Origin: Oleispira sp963933055
GTDB lineage: Bacteria; Pseudomonadota; Gammaproteobacteria; Pseudomonadales; Oceanobacteraceae
Assembly (NCBI GenBank): GCA_963933055.1
Contig: CAWVSY010000045.1
Location: forward strand, 1 to 29,698
Direction of reading: 5' to 3'
Length of the DNA stretch: 29,698 bases
Each line of letters begins with the position of its first letter. Position 1 is the stretch's first letter. The notes under the pieces are model-generated. The model was not told the origin of the DNA. It was given only the letters and a program-made list of their open reading frames with translations, and ran no database searches. Both the position numbers and the translations under genes were made by a program. Below are positions 7,932-16,047 of the stretch, one piece after another.

Positions 7932-8474
7932 GTGCTGTCAGTTAAATCAGCTAAGTCGCCTCTAGCGACGATATCCAACAAAACCCAATTCAATCGAGCA
8001 GAACTTGAAGCGTGCAGTATGGGTGAATTATTCCCAAGCAGTGAAGCGCGCTTACCAGCCGACCAGCTTTTAATGATGGACAGAATCGTTGATATTAAGC
8101 CGCATGCTGGCCTGTTTAAAAAAGGTGAGATTCGAGCAGAGTTTGATATTAATCCAGATCTTTGGTTTTTTAAGCACCATTTTATTGGTGATCCATTGAT
8201 GCCAGGCAGTTTAATGCTCGAAGGCTTGTGGCAAACCTTAGGTTTTTATCTGGGTTGGAGTGGCTATTCAGGTAAAGTGCGCGCCCTAGGGGTGGGTGAC
8301 TTAAAGCTGAAAAGTGAGATAACACCTGATGCTGGCTGCATTGAATATAAAATCAATATTCGCCGAATTGTGGCACGACAAACTGTATTGGCGATTGCTC
8401 AAGGCAGTATTTATCAAGCCGGCCGAGAAGTCGCTAGTGCTAAAGATCTACGTGCTGGAATGTTTCAAGGTTGA
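7932..8474 (+). CDS. FabA-like 3-hydroxyacyl-ACP dehydratase
   Basis: Homologue of FabA, which dehydrates 3-hydroxyacyl-ACP in type II fatty acid synthesis. The match runs over the whole length: GELFPSS (31-37), LMMDRIVDI, DINPDLWFF (72-80), HFIGDPLMPGSLMLEGLWQTLGFYLGW (within 83-109) and GVGDLKLK. His83 aligns with E. coli FabA His70, but the partner Asp84 is replaced by Glu97, as in FabZ, and the residue before the His is His82 rather than Cys. The start is a GTG with GAGAAG 3 nt upstream, leaving about 12 residues more than E. coli FabA. No fabB is adjacent, so the usual fabA-fabB pairing is absent. Confidence 0.85.
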   Translation: MLSVKSAKSPLATISNKTQFNRAELEACSMGELFPSSEARLPADQLLMMDRIVDIKPHAGLFKKGEIRAEFDINPDLWFFKHHFIGDPLMPGSLMLEGLWQTLGFYLGWSGYSGKVRALGVGDLKLKSEITPDAGCIEYKINIRRIVARQTVLAIAQGSIYQAGREVASAKDLRAGMFQG

Positions 8475-8499
8475 AAATTGTTAATGCCGCCCCCAGTTA
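8471..8499 (+). promoter_or_regulatory. Heat-shock (sigma-32) type promoter of hslVU
   Basis: TTGAAA (8471-8476) and CCCCAGTTA (8491-8499) are separated by 14 bp. This is close to the sigma-32 pattern (CTTGAAA, then CCCCATnT), with one mismatch in the -10 core. The -35 overlaps the stop codon of the FabA-like gene. hslVU is a classical heat-shock operon, so the placement makes sense. Confidence 0.6.
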
Positions 8500-8510
8500 G
8501 TTTGAATCAC

Positions 8511-8542
8511 GATTGCTATCACATCTTTTTATTAAGGCAATC
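8511..8542 (+). promoter_or_regulatory. Stem-loop in the hslV 5' leader
   Basis: GATTGC (8511-8516) pairs with GCAATC (8537-8542) across a 20-nt U/A-rich loop, 22 nt before the hslV ATG. A leader stem-loop is known, from memory, to stabilise E. coli hslVU mRNA; this could be its counterpart. Six pairs across a large loop is weak evidence. Confidence 0.35.
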
Positions 8543-8564
8543 AATCTAATTTGGGGAATAGGAC

Positions 8565-9131
8565 ATGACAACAATTGTATCCGTACGCCGTGGTAATGAC
8601 GTTGTAATTGGCGGTGACGGCCAAGTATCACTCGGCAATACCGTAATGAAAGGTAATGCCAAAAAAGTGCGCCGTTTGTTTAATGGCCAAGTAATTGCCG
8701 GTTTTGCTGGAGGCACGGCTGACGCATTTACGTTATTTGAAAAACTTGAAGCTCAACTGCAAAAGAATCAAGGTCAATTGACCCGAGCTGCAGTAGAGCT
8801 TGCTAAAGAATGGCGCTCTGATCGAGCATTGCGTAAATTAGAAGCGATTCTTGCGGTTGCAGATCATACTGCGACGTTAATCATTACGGGTAACGGTGAT
8901 GTTCTACAACCAGAAGACGACCTAATCGGTGTTGGTTCTGGTGGGAATTATGCCTTATCTGCTGCTAGAGCACTGCTGCAAAATACTGAATTATCTGCCC
9001 GCGACATCGTCGAAAAAAGCTTAACGATTGCGGGTGATATCTGTGTATTCACCAACCAAAACTTTACTATTGAATCCATGACTGCGCCAGCTGACATCAA
9101 AGCTATCGCTGCTACTGAAGGGGAAGCATAA
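8565..9131 (+). CDS. hslV: ATP-dependent protease subunit HslV (ClpQ)
   Basis: Peptidase subunit of the HslUV protease, a double-hexamer threonine peptidase in the cytoplasm. After removal of Met1 the catalytic Thr1 is exposed (MTTIVSVRR). GGDGQVSLGNTVMKG and FAGGTADAFTLFE are family signatures. The 188 residues are slightly longer than E. coli HslV (about 176), mostly at the C-terminus (APADIKAIAATEGEA). The stop codon overlaps the hslU ATG by one base (TAATG), so the two are translationally coupled. A sigma-32-like promoter lies upstream. Confidence 0.97.
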   Translation: MTTIVSVRRGNDVVIGGDGQVSLGNTVMKGNAKKVRRLFNGQVIAGFAGGTADAFTLFEKLEAQLQKNQGQLTRAAVELAKEWRSDRALRKLEAILAVADHTATLIITGNGDVLQPEDDLIGVGSGGNYALSAARALLQNTELSARDIVEKSLTIAGDICVFTNQNFTIESMTAPADIKAIAATEGEA

Positions 9132-10480
9132 TGAGTCAGATGACCCCACGAGAAATTGTACACGAATTAGATCGCCATATTATTGGTCAAAGTGAAGCGA
9201 AGCGCGCCGTTGCGATTGCTTTGCGTAATCGCTGGCGTCGCATGCAACTTAATGAAGAGTTGCGTGAAGAAGTTACCCCAAAAAACATTTTAATGATCGG
9301 CCCAACAGGTGTGGGTAAAACTGAAATAGCTCGCCGTTTAGCAAAACTTGCCAATGCGCCATTTATTAAAATCGAAGCGACTAAATTTACCGAAGTTGGT
9401 TATGTGGGTAAGGATGTTGAATCGATTATTCGAGACCTAGTAGAAACAGGTTTCAAAATGTTGCGTGAGCAAGAGATGGAAAAAGTTGATCAGCGTGCTT
9501 ATGAAGCCGCTGAAGAACGTATTCTTGATGTATTATTACCACCCGCTCGCACGTCAGAAAAATCCGAATGGGATACAACTGAAGAACCAAAGAAAGAAGA
9601 TTCATCAGCCCGCCAAATATTCCGTAAAAAATTACGTGAAGGTCAGCTAGATGACAAAGAAATCGAAATCGATTTAGCGCAACAGGCACAAGCCGGTGTT
9701 GAAATCATGGCACCTCCTGGTATGGAAGAAATGACCAACCAGTTGCAAAGCATGTTCTCGAATATGGGTGGCGATAAAAAATCCAAACGCAAATTAAAAA
9801 TTAAAGATGCGTTTAAGCAAATTAAAGATGAAGAAGCTGCAAAAATGCTGAATGTTGATGACTTAAAAGCACGTGCTTTAGAAGTTGTTGAACAAAATGG
9901 CATCGTATTTATTGATGAAATCGATAAAGTTTGTAAGCGTCAAGAAAGTGGTTCCGGTGGTGATGTTTCCCGTGAAGGCGTACAGCGTGATTTATTACCT
10001 TTGATTGAGGGCTGCACGGTTAGTACTAAATATGGCATGATCAAAACCGATCATATTTTGTTTGTTGCTTCGGGTGCTTTTCACCTTTCAAAACCTTCTG
10101 ACTTAATTCCTGAATTACAAGGTCGTTTACCGATTCGTGTTGAATTACAGGCTTTAACACCTGAAGATTTACAGCGCATATTGACAGAACCTAAAGCGTC
10201 ATTAACTGAGCAGTATGTTGCTTTGTTAAAAACAGAAGGCGTTGATCTTACCTTTACAGAAGAAGGGGCTAAGCGTATTGCTGAAGTTGCTTTTGAAGTG
10301 AATGAAAGCACAGAAAACATTGGTGCTCGTCGCTTGCATACTTTATTAGAACGTTTGCTAGAAAAAGTATCGTACGAAGCATCAGACCTAACAGAAGCGG
10401 TTGTGGTTGATGCTGAATACGTTAATGAACATCTGGGTAAAATTGCCCAAGATGAAGATTTGAGCCAGTTTATTCTTTAG
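9131..10480 (+). CDS. hslU: HslU ATPase subunit of the HslUV protease
   Basis: AAA+ unfoldase that feeds substrates to HslV. The 449 residues match the family. Walker A GPTGVGKT (57-64), pore loop GYVG (90-93), Walker B VFIDEID (259-265) and the sensor-2 GARRLH segment near residue 395 are all present, as is the intermediate (I) domain between about 110 and 235. The C-terminus ends in LSQFIL, typical of the tail that docks into HslV. It starts at the ATG overlapping the hslV stop. I see no terminator directly after it; a long inverted repeat follows. Confidence 0.97.
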   Translation: MSQMTPREIVHELDRHIIGQSEAKRAVAIALRNRWRRMQLNEELREEVTPKNILMIGPTGVGKTEIARRLAKLANAPFIKIEATKFTEVGYVGKDVESIIRDLVETGFKMLREQEMEKVDQRAYEAAEERILDVLLPPARTSEKSEWDTTEEPKKEDSSARQIFRKKLREGQLDDKEIEIDLAQQAQAGVEIMAPPGMEEMTNQLQSMFSNMGGDKKSKRKLKIKDAFKQIKDEEAAKMLNVDDLKARALEVVEQNGIVFIDEIDKVCKRQESGSGGDVSREGVQRDLLPLIEGCTVSTKYGMIKTDHILFVASGAFHLSKPSDLIPELQGRLPIRVELQALTPEDLQRILTEPKASLTEQYVALLKTEGVDLTFTEEGAKRIAEVAFEVNESTENIGARRLHTLLERLLEKVSYEASDLTEAVVVDAEYVNEHLGKIAQDEDLSQFIL

Positions 10481-10490
10481 TGCTATGAGT

Positions 10491-10508
10491 CGTTAGCGCA
10501 GCATAACG
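10491..10508. repeat. Short inverted repeat after hslU
   Basis: CGTTA (10491-10495) and TAACG (10504-10508) flank 8 nt, 11 bp after the hslU stop. It directly precedes the long imperfect stem at 10510. It could be part of the same structured element. Confidence 0.35.
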
Positions 10509-10509
10509 A

Positions 10510-10611
10510 AATATGAAGTTTAGGATTGAAGGCCATTCGATGGCATGGATGTCATCGTTGAGCTTATAGGGATATATTCACAGCGTGCCGTACGAGCCTA
10601 AATTTCATATT
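10510..10611. repeat. Long imperfect inverted repeat between hslU and the DUF971 gene
   Basis: ATATGAAGTTTAGG (10511-10524) faces CCTAAATTTCATAT (10597-10610): a 14-bp arm with one G-U pair, extended to 15 by A10510-T10611. It encloses 72 nt that hold an inner stem, CGATGGC (10538-10544) with GTCATCG (10551-10557), or an alternative GCCAT/ATGGC stem (10532-10544). It could be a structured 3' UTR, a small RNA or a dispersed palindromic element. I see no second copy in this window. Confidence 0.5.
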
Positions 10612-10661
10612 GAAGTGCTGAGCGATTTAAAATTTAAATTCACTCATTCTAGGATCTAACG

Positions 10662-11063
10662 ATGTCATCACCAGCTGCTATTCCCTCCGATATCAAAGTT
10701 CGAAAAAAAACTCGTTGTTTAGAGCTTACCTATTTAAAATCTGATCAATCTAAAGAAACTTTTCAATTAAGTTTTGAGTTGCTTCGCGTATATTCTCCTT
10801 CTGCTGAAGTCCGCGGCCATGGTATTGGTAATGAAGTTTTACAGCATGGAAAAAAGAATGTTGCATTACTGAATATCGAACCATCCGGTAATTATGCGCT
10901 TAAATTAATTTTTGATGACGGCCATGACTCTGGTTTATACGACTGGAAATATTTATATCATTTATGTAATCAACAAGATGTATTGTGGCAAGATTATCTT
11001 ACTCGTTTAGAAGCGGATGGTTTGACTCGAGAAAGTAATGTCATTCAGTTTAAGGCGTTATAA
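10662..11063 (+). CDS. DUF971-family protein (gamma-butyrobetaine hydroxylase-like N-terminal domain)
   Basis: Small soluble protein of the DUF971 family (PF06155). It shares the N-terminal fold of gamma-butyrobetaine hydroxylase but lacks the catalytic domain. Seen: RCLELTYLKSD, then LLRVYSPSAEVRGHG, then the conserved ending LIFDDGHDSGLYDWKYLYHLC (within 102-123). The family is reported to link with iron-sulfur or Mrp-type proteins in other fusions; here there is no such partner. Placement after hslU matches the Pseudomonas order as I recall it. Molecular function is unknown. Confidence 0.87.
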   Translation: MSSPAAIPSDIKVRKKTRCLELTYLKSDQSKETFQLSFELLRVYSPSAEVRGHGIGNEVLQHGKKNVALLNIEPSGNYALKLIFDDGHDSGLYDWKYLYHLCNQQDVLWQDYLTRLEADGLTRESNVIQFKAL

Positions 11064-11114
11064 ACGCAGAATATTATGATCGTATTCTAAAAAATAACAT
11101 GGAGGATTGGGGTA

Positions 11115-11531
11115 ATGAATCTCAATGATGTTAGAGCCTATTTACTGAGCAAACCAGAGGCGCAAGAGGACTTTCCTTTTGGCCCTGATGCGATGGTTTT
11201 TAAAGTAAAAGGGAAAATGTTTGCGTTATTGATTGAAGGTAATGAAAAAGCTTCTGATAAGCGCCCACGCCTGAATCTTAAATGTGATCCATTAGAAGCG
11301 ATTCAGTTACGCGATATTTTTGATGATGTTATCGCGGGCTATCATATGAATAAAAAGCATTGGAATACATTGTATTTAGCTGATGACGAAACATCATCAG
11401 ATATTCCTGATGCTGAAGCTGAACGACAAATCGATAATTCATTCAGCTTGGTTGTGCAAGGGATGACTAAAGCACAAAGGCGCTCACTCGAAGTACTTTA
11501 TTCAGGTAAGCAACTGTATGCTGATAATTAG
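11115..11531 (+). CDS. MmcQ/YjbR family protein
   Basis: Small cytoplasmic protein of the MmcQ/YjbR family (PF04237), whose fold resembles DNA-binding cyclic-repeat proteins, with no proven activity I know of. Seen: KPEAQEDFPFGPDAMVFKVKGKMFALL near the N-terminus, LNLKCDP, and MNKKHWNTLYL in the second half. The 138 residues are normal plus a short C-terminal tail. GGAGG lies 9 nt before the ATG. It follows the DUF971 gene by 51 nt on the same strand. The stop codon lies inside a strong hairpin shared with the convergent chemoreceptor gene. Confidence 0.85.
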   Translation: MNLNDVRAYLLSKPEAQEDFPFGPDAMVFKVKGKMFALLIEGNEKASDKRPRLNLKCDPLEAIQLRDIFDDVIAGYHMNKKHWNTLYLADDETSSDIPDAEAERQIDNSFSLVVQGMTKAQRRSLEVLYSGKQLYADN

Positions 11532-11560
11532 ATAATGAAATAAAATTTCATTATCTAATT
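11526..11560. terminator. Bidirectional hairpin overlapping both convergent stop codons
   Basis: AATTAGATAATGAAAT (11526-11541) pairs perfectly with ATTTCATTATCTAATT (11545-11560): 16 bp with a 3-nt loop. The yjbR-like stop codon (11529-11531) is in the left arm, and the chemoreceptor stop begins at the end of the right arm (11559-11561). It probably ends both transcripts. Confidence 0.75.
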
Positions 11561-13478
11561 ACACTTTAAATTTACTGATCATGCTACTGAGTTCAGTTGA
11601 AGAGTTACTGAGAGTTTTGCATTGATCATTAATATTTTTACTTTCTACAGCGGTACTGTCTGACATGTTTTTAATATTTAGAATATGAGCGTTTAGTTCT
11701 TCCACTGCAAGGCTTTGCTCTTCGGTAGCCGTTGCTACTTGGATACTTAAATCAGTAATAATATCAATTGCAGACGTTATGCTACTTAATGATTCTCCTG
11801 CTTTATCTGCATGCTCGACAGATGAACGTGCTGTTTTAATGCCTTCATCCATTGCTGTTACCGCATCTTTAGCACCATTCTGTAGTTTGTTAATCATGTT
11901 ATTAATTTCTTCTGTTGACTCCTGAGTGCGTTGAGCAAGAGTTCTTACTTCATCCGCAACGACTGCGAAGCCACGACCTTGTTCGCCAGCTCTTGCAGCT
12001 TCAATTGCAGCGTTAAGGGCGAGTAAATTTGTTTGCTCAGAAATGCCTCTAATAACTTCTAAAACCGAGCTTATACCTCCAACATCTTCAGCTAAAGTTT
12101 GAATAACATTCGAAGCACTTTGCATTTTTTCAAATAAAGAATTAATTCCATCTATAGAAGCGTTAACAATATTTTGACTATTTGCCGTTTCATTCGCTGA
12201 CTCTTTTGCTGCTGTGGCTGTATCATTCGCATTTCTGGCAATATCATGAACGGTTGCTCCCATTTCATTCATGGCAGCTGCGATCATATCAACACTCTGT
12301 TGCTGCTCTTCTGTATTATGCTGTGTTGCATGAGAAGACGCGGATAGATTACTTGCAATGGCATTTACATCATTGCTGTTATTGGCTATTGCAGTGATCA
12401 GTGTTTGTAACTGATTAACAAAACTGTTGAAAGAGCTCGCTAGTTTTCCTACTTCGTCTTGAGTATCCACAGGCATTTTTTGAGTTAAATCTGCCTCGCC
12501 ACTAGCGATGTTTCCTAGCATTTTGGATGCTCTAATTATTGGGCGTGCAACACCTAATGCAACCCATAAGCCAATAGTGATTAAAATAATGGCGACAAAT
12601 ATATTCATCACGACCAATTGCATTGATGTGTTATTGATTGGTGTATAAATCTCGCTAGTAGGAATTTCGATCACTACAAACCAGTTTAATGATGGGATAA
12701 ATTTAGCTGCTAAAAATCGTCCACCATTACTTGAGGTTTGGATGATATTAATAGCATCTTTATTTAATAAATTATTCTGGATATCGTCATCAAACAACTT
12801 GCTTAAGGCAGTACCTGATTTAATCTCTTTATCTGGATGGATTTGAATGTTGCCATCTTGATCGGCTAAAAATGCGAGACCTTGTTCGCCAATCGTATAA
12901 TTTTTTATAAGGTCAGCAACTTGATTGATTCCCATACCAATTCCGGCAACGGATTTACCATCACTGGTGCGGTAATTAATAAACAGTGTTAACGTACTTA
13001 AGGTCGCATCATTATCGATATCAAGTGAATATTTTTTATCACTCTGGAGGAAATCATAAAACCAAGAGTCGTTATTGCTACTTGGGTCAAGTGTTCTTGA
13101 TAGGCCATCGGGTACATAGTAGTTATTACTTAACCCAGAAACGATAAATGCGGTGATTGCGTCATTATTGTTTTTGGTAGCCGTGAGGTAGCGACTAATT
13201 TCATTAATTTTAGACGGGTCTTCACCCTGAGAGAGCCATTGGTTGGAGAAGGTGTTCTCTGCCATAGATTTAGAAATAGTAAGGGGTAGGCTAATTTCTT
13301 TTTCAATGGCATTAGCAACTGCATTTAACGTTGCAGGGATCTCTTCATTATTAATGCGGTCAGTCATCATACTACGCATCGAAGTATTACTAATAATTGT
13401 AGAAATAAGGACGCTGATTAATAATGAACCGCCGATAACAAGTGACAGTTTGCGGCGAATTGGCAGTGCATTCCACAT
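11559..13478 (-). CDS. Methyl-accepting chemotaxis protein with periplasmic Cache domain
   Basis: Chemoreceptor of 639 residues. TM1 is at about 11-30, the periplasmic ligand domain at 31-283 looks like a double Cache (SWFYDFLQSDKKY, NYRTSDGKSVAGIGMGI, then a second lobe with AFLADQDGNIQIHPD), TM2 is at about 287-310, a HAMP linker follows, then the helical signalling domain. The hairpin tip, EVIRGISEQTNLLALNAAIEAARAG (within 474-498), is near perfect. It ends in SKFKV with no CheR/CheB-tethering pentapeptide. I do not see the full amino-acid-binding motif of PctA-type Cache domains, so the ligand is unknown. It lies 78 bp after priA on the same strand. Confidence 0.95.
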   Translation of the reverse strand: MWNALPIRRKLSLVIGGSLLISVLISTIISNTSMRSMMTDRINNEEIPATLNAVANAIEKEISLPLTISKSMAENTFSNQWLSQGEDPSKINEISRYLTATKNNNDAITAFIVSGLSNNYYVPDGLSRTLDPSSNNDSWFYDFLQSDKKYSLDIDNDATLSTLTLFINYRTSDGKSVAGIGMGINQVADLIKNYTIGEQGLAFLADQDGNIQIHPDKEIKSGTALSKLFDDDIQNNLLNKDAINIIQTSSNGGRFLAAKFIPSLNWFVVIEIPTSEIYTPINNTSMQLVVMNIFVAIILITIGLWVALGVARPIIRASKMLGNIASGEADLTQKMPVDTQDEVGKLASSFNSFVNQLQTLITAIANNSNDVNAIASNLSASSHATQHNTEEQQQSVDMIAAAMNEMGATVHDIARNANDTATAAKESANETANSQNIVNASIDGINSLFEKMQSASNVIQTLAEDVGGISSVLEVIRGISEQTNLLALNAAIEAARAGEQGRGFAVVADEVRTLAQRTQESTEEINNMINKLQNGAKDAVTAMDEGIKTARSSVEHADKAGESLSSITSAIDIITDLSIQVATATEEQSLAVEELNAHILNIKNMSDSTAVESKNINDQCKTLSNSSTELSSMISKFKV

Positions 13479-13556
13479 AATAACTAAACCCGAAAGATGA
13501 TCATTCTTTCAGCTTAGCTAAAAAGTGATGAATCGCGAGGTTGGACTCGATTTTCG

Positions 13557-15842
13557 TTAACTCATGTCGATTGGGTCAATATCCAAATTCCAACGCACTT
13601 TCTGAATACCTTTTAAATTTTCTAAAAAATGAACCAAGGGTTCTAATACTCTGTGCAATGAATTACGTTCATGGCTCATGATCTGCATTTGCTGGCGGAA
13701 GCGACCATTGCGACGCTCCATCGGCGCAGGGAAGGGGCCAAGCAATGTTACTGGTGTTGTATCGGCTTGTATTTCATTCATTGATAGCAGATTGCCTTGC
13801 CAATATTGATTCAGCCAGTTTTGGATAAATTCACGGGCTTGATTTTGCACTTGTTCAGCAAGTTGTTTATCGCTGCATTCTGTTCTTAGCAGTGCCATAA
13901 AACTGTAAGGCGGCAATTGAATGTGTTTACGTTCTTGTAATAAATTAGCGGCTAAGCCGTGATAGCCGCCTTCCAATAACATGTTGAGTTGTGGATGGTC
14001 GGCGTACAGGGTTTGAATCCACACTTCACCGGGTTTATCACCACGGCCAGCACGACCAGCAACTTGTAAGATGAGCTGGGCTGTTTTTTCCATTCCTCGG
14101 AAATCTGCACTGAACAAGCCGGAATCGGCATCCAAAATAACTACCATGGTAACATCAGGAAAGTGATGACCTTTTGCCAGCATTTGCGTTCCGACTAAAA
14201 TACACGGTTCTCCTTTGTGAATCTCATCAAACAAATTATCAAAGGCATCTTTAGTACGAACCGTATCGCGATCAACGCGTTTAATATCGCTGCCAGGAAA
14301 TAGCTGATGCAGATTTTCTTCGATTCTTTCGGTTCCTTGGCCTAGCGCTTCAATCTGCATGCTGTTGCAATTTGGACACAAGCGTGGAATTCCCACTTGA
14401 TTATCGCAGTGATGGCAATGCATGTGTGGTGGATATTGATGCATGGTCATGCGCGCATCACAGCGAATGCATTCTGCCATCCAGCCACAATCGCGACAGG
14501 CCAGTGTAGGCGCGAAGCCGCGGCGATTAATAAAAATCATCACCTGCTGGCCAGCATTTAAATGCTGTTTGATTTTATCGACTACCGGCCGTGCTAAACC
14601 AAACTCCAACGGCTGATGCAGAATGCTATGCAACTTCATACTGGGTGGCTTGGCGTTCCCTGCGCGAAGGGTCAATTTGTGATGACTATAGCGACGAGAA
14701 TATGCATTATGCAGTGTTTCTAATGCTGGCGTGGCGGAGCCAAGCACAATCGGTAACGATTCTTTGTGCGCGCGTTTAATCGCGAAATCACGGGCGTTAT
14801 AGCGCAGCCCGTCTTGCTGCTTAAAAGAACCATCATGTTCTTCATCAATAATGATTAAGCCAAGGCTCGGCAAAGGCGTGAAAATCGCAGAGCGGGTACC
14901 AATTAAAATCTTTGCTTGGCTCTGGTTACATTGATGCCAAGCAATTAAGCGTTCTTTATCGTTTAGATTTGAATGCATCATGACCACAGGCACATCAAAA
15001 CGTGCTTGAAAGCGGCGCAGTGTTTGTGGTGTTAGACCAATTTCAGGAACTAATACCAAAGCCTGCTTACCTTGTTTAATCGCCTTGGCGATCAACTGTA
15101 AATACACTTCGGTTTTGCCACTACCCGTTACGCCATCCAAAAGCGCAACATGAAATTTGCTAGCGTCGGAGTTGGGGCCCAGATACTCTGCAATTTTATC
15201 GACAGCAGAAGCTTGCTCAGCATTCAAAGTAAGCGCTGACTCGCTTTGTAGTGAAAGTGCTGCACCACTCTGAGGAATAGGGAGTTGCTGATAAGGCTCG
15301 ATTAACCCTAAATTCGCTAAACGATCAAGTTGGGCTTTGGCAAAGCCTTGCTGAGTCAGATCTTTATGACGCCAATAAGGCTGCTGTTGAAAAAGCTGCA
15401 ATAATGCGAGTTGTTTCTTTCCAGTAACTGAGCTGCTGATTTCAGCAGACCTCGATTCAGTTGCACACATGCGCCAGTGAGGTTCTGCGATATCAGAAAT
15501 TTGGCCGCCTTTGCGTAATAATACTGGGATCGCAAGGTCGAGTACTTCGCCGAGTGGATGGTGATAATAGTTGCTAAGCCATTGGCATAGTTCAAGTATG
15601 TGAGGACTGACTAATGAAGCAGGATCCAAGCATTCCGTAATGGGTTTAAGCTTATCCACAGGCACATCGGTTTCACTGACAATTGATAAAACAAAGCCAA
15701 TGAGCTGCTGACGCCCAAAAGGAACCCTTACTCGACTGCCTACGTGGTAATTTGAGGCAGCAGTATTGGCTAAAGGCAAATAATCAAATTGTCGGCGCAA
15801 AGGCACAGGTAATGCGATGCGAAGGTAATATGTGTCAGTCAT
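13557..15842 (-). CDS. priA: Primosomal protein N' (replication restart helicase PriA)
   Basis: 3'-5' helicase that reloads the replisome at stalled forks. The N-terminal 3'-DNA-binding domain (LRIALPVPLRRQFDYLP) comes first, then the helicase with Walker A GVTGSGKT (237-244) and DEEH (333-336). Eight cysteines (449, 452, 458, 461, 476, 479, 489, 492) form the two zinc sites. I chose the ATG at 15842, giving 761 residues (E. coli has 732), because the family starts there; the frame stays open 91 codons further upstream, but that part overlaps the rpmE leader and start and does not resemble PriA. Divergent from rpmE, as in Pseudomonas. Confidence 0.96.
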   Translation of the reverse strand: MTDTYYLRIALPVPLRRQFDYLPLANTAASNYHVGSRVRVPFGRQQLIGFVLSIVSETDVPVDKLKPITECLDPASLVSPHILELCQWLSNYYHHPLGEVLDLAIPVLLRKGGQISDIAEPHWRMCATESRSAEISSSVTGKKQLALLQLFQQQPYWRHKDLTQQGFAKAQLDRLANLGLIEPYQQLPIPQSGAALSLQSESALTLNAEQASAVDKIAEYLGPNSDASKFHVALLDGVTGSGKTEVYLQLIAKAIKQGKQALVLVPEIGLTPQTLRRFQARFDVPVVMMHSNLNDKERLIAWHQCNQSQAKILIGTRSAIFTPLPSLGLIIIDEEHDGSFKQQDGLRYNARDFAIKRAHKESLPIVLGSATPALETLHNAYSRRYSHHKLTLRAGNAKPPSMKLHSILHQPLEFGLARPVVDKIKQHLNAGQQVMIFINRRGFAPTLACRDCGWMAECIRCDARMTMHQYPPHMHCHHCDNQVGIPRLCPNCNSMQIEALGQGTERIEENLHQLFPGSDIKRVDRDTVRTKDAFDNLFDEIHKGEPCILVGTQMLAKGHHFPDVTMVVILDADSGLFSADFRGMEKTAQLILQVAGRAGRGDKPGEVWIQTLYADHPQLNMLLEGGYHGLAANLLQERKHIQLPPYSFMALLRTECSDKQLAEQVQNQAREFIQNWLNQYWQGNLLSMNEIQADTTPVTLLGPFPAPMERRNGRFRQQMQIMSHERNSLHRVLEPLVHFLENLKGIQKVRWNLDIDPIDMS

Positions 15843-15888
15843 GAACGTTAGTTTACAGGGTTTGTGGATAAAATCCGATGGAAAGTAC

Positions 15889-15916
15889 TTGTTTGAATCC
15901 ATCCCTCTGGTATGAT
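15889..15916 (+). promoter_or_regulatory. Sigma-70 promoter of rpmE
   Basis: TTGTTT (15889-15894) and TATGAT (15911-15916) are spaced by 16 bp. Transcription would start near 15923, giving a leader of about 125 nt before rpmE, unusually long for a ribosomal protein gene of 69 codons. Confidence 0.5.
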
Positions 15917-15970
15917 TCGCGATCCAAATCGTCGACATTTGTGATTCTTTTAACGAGAATTCGTTATGTT

Positions 15971-16030
15971 GGCACTTTTGTGCGGTACTCCAGTGTAAGA
16001 ATATCACTGCTGGAGAGAGCGGCACTTTTG
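15971..16030 (+). promoter_or_regulatory. rpmE leader with 10-bp direct repeat and hairpin
   Basis: GGCACTTTTG occurs at 15971-15980 and again at 16021-16030, exactly 50 bp apart. Between them CAGTG (15991-15995) pairs with CACTG (16005-16009), and CTC (15988-15990) can extend to GAG (16013-16015) past a CTG bulge. Autogenous control of rpmE by L31 is known in E. coli from memory; this leader is a candidate site, but I have not matched it to a described motif. Confidence 0.4.
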
Positions 16031-16047
16031 AAATTATTAGGTGACTT

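Noticed and set aside
10491..10611. Integron attC site or insertion-sequence remnant
   Set aside because: Lacks the paired attC core sites, no transposase or integrase is nearby, and no target duplication is seen.
13492..13552. Terminator between priA and the chemoreceptor gene
   Set aside because: Only short stems (GAAAGA/TCTTTC and CGAG/CTCG) are present without a clear T-run in the right place.
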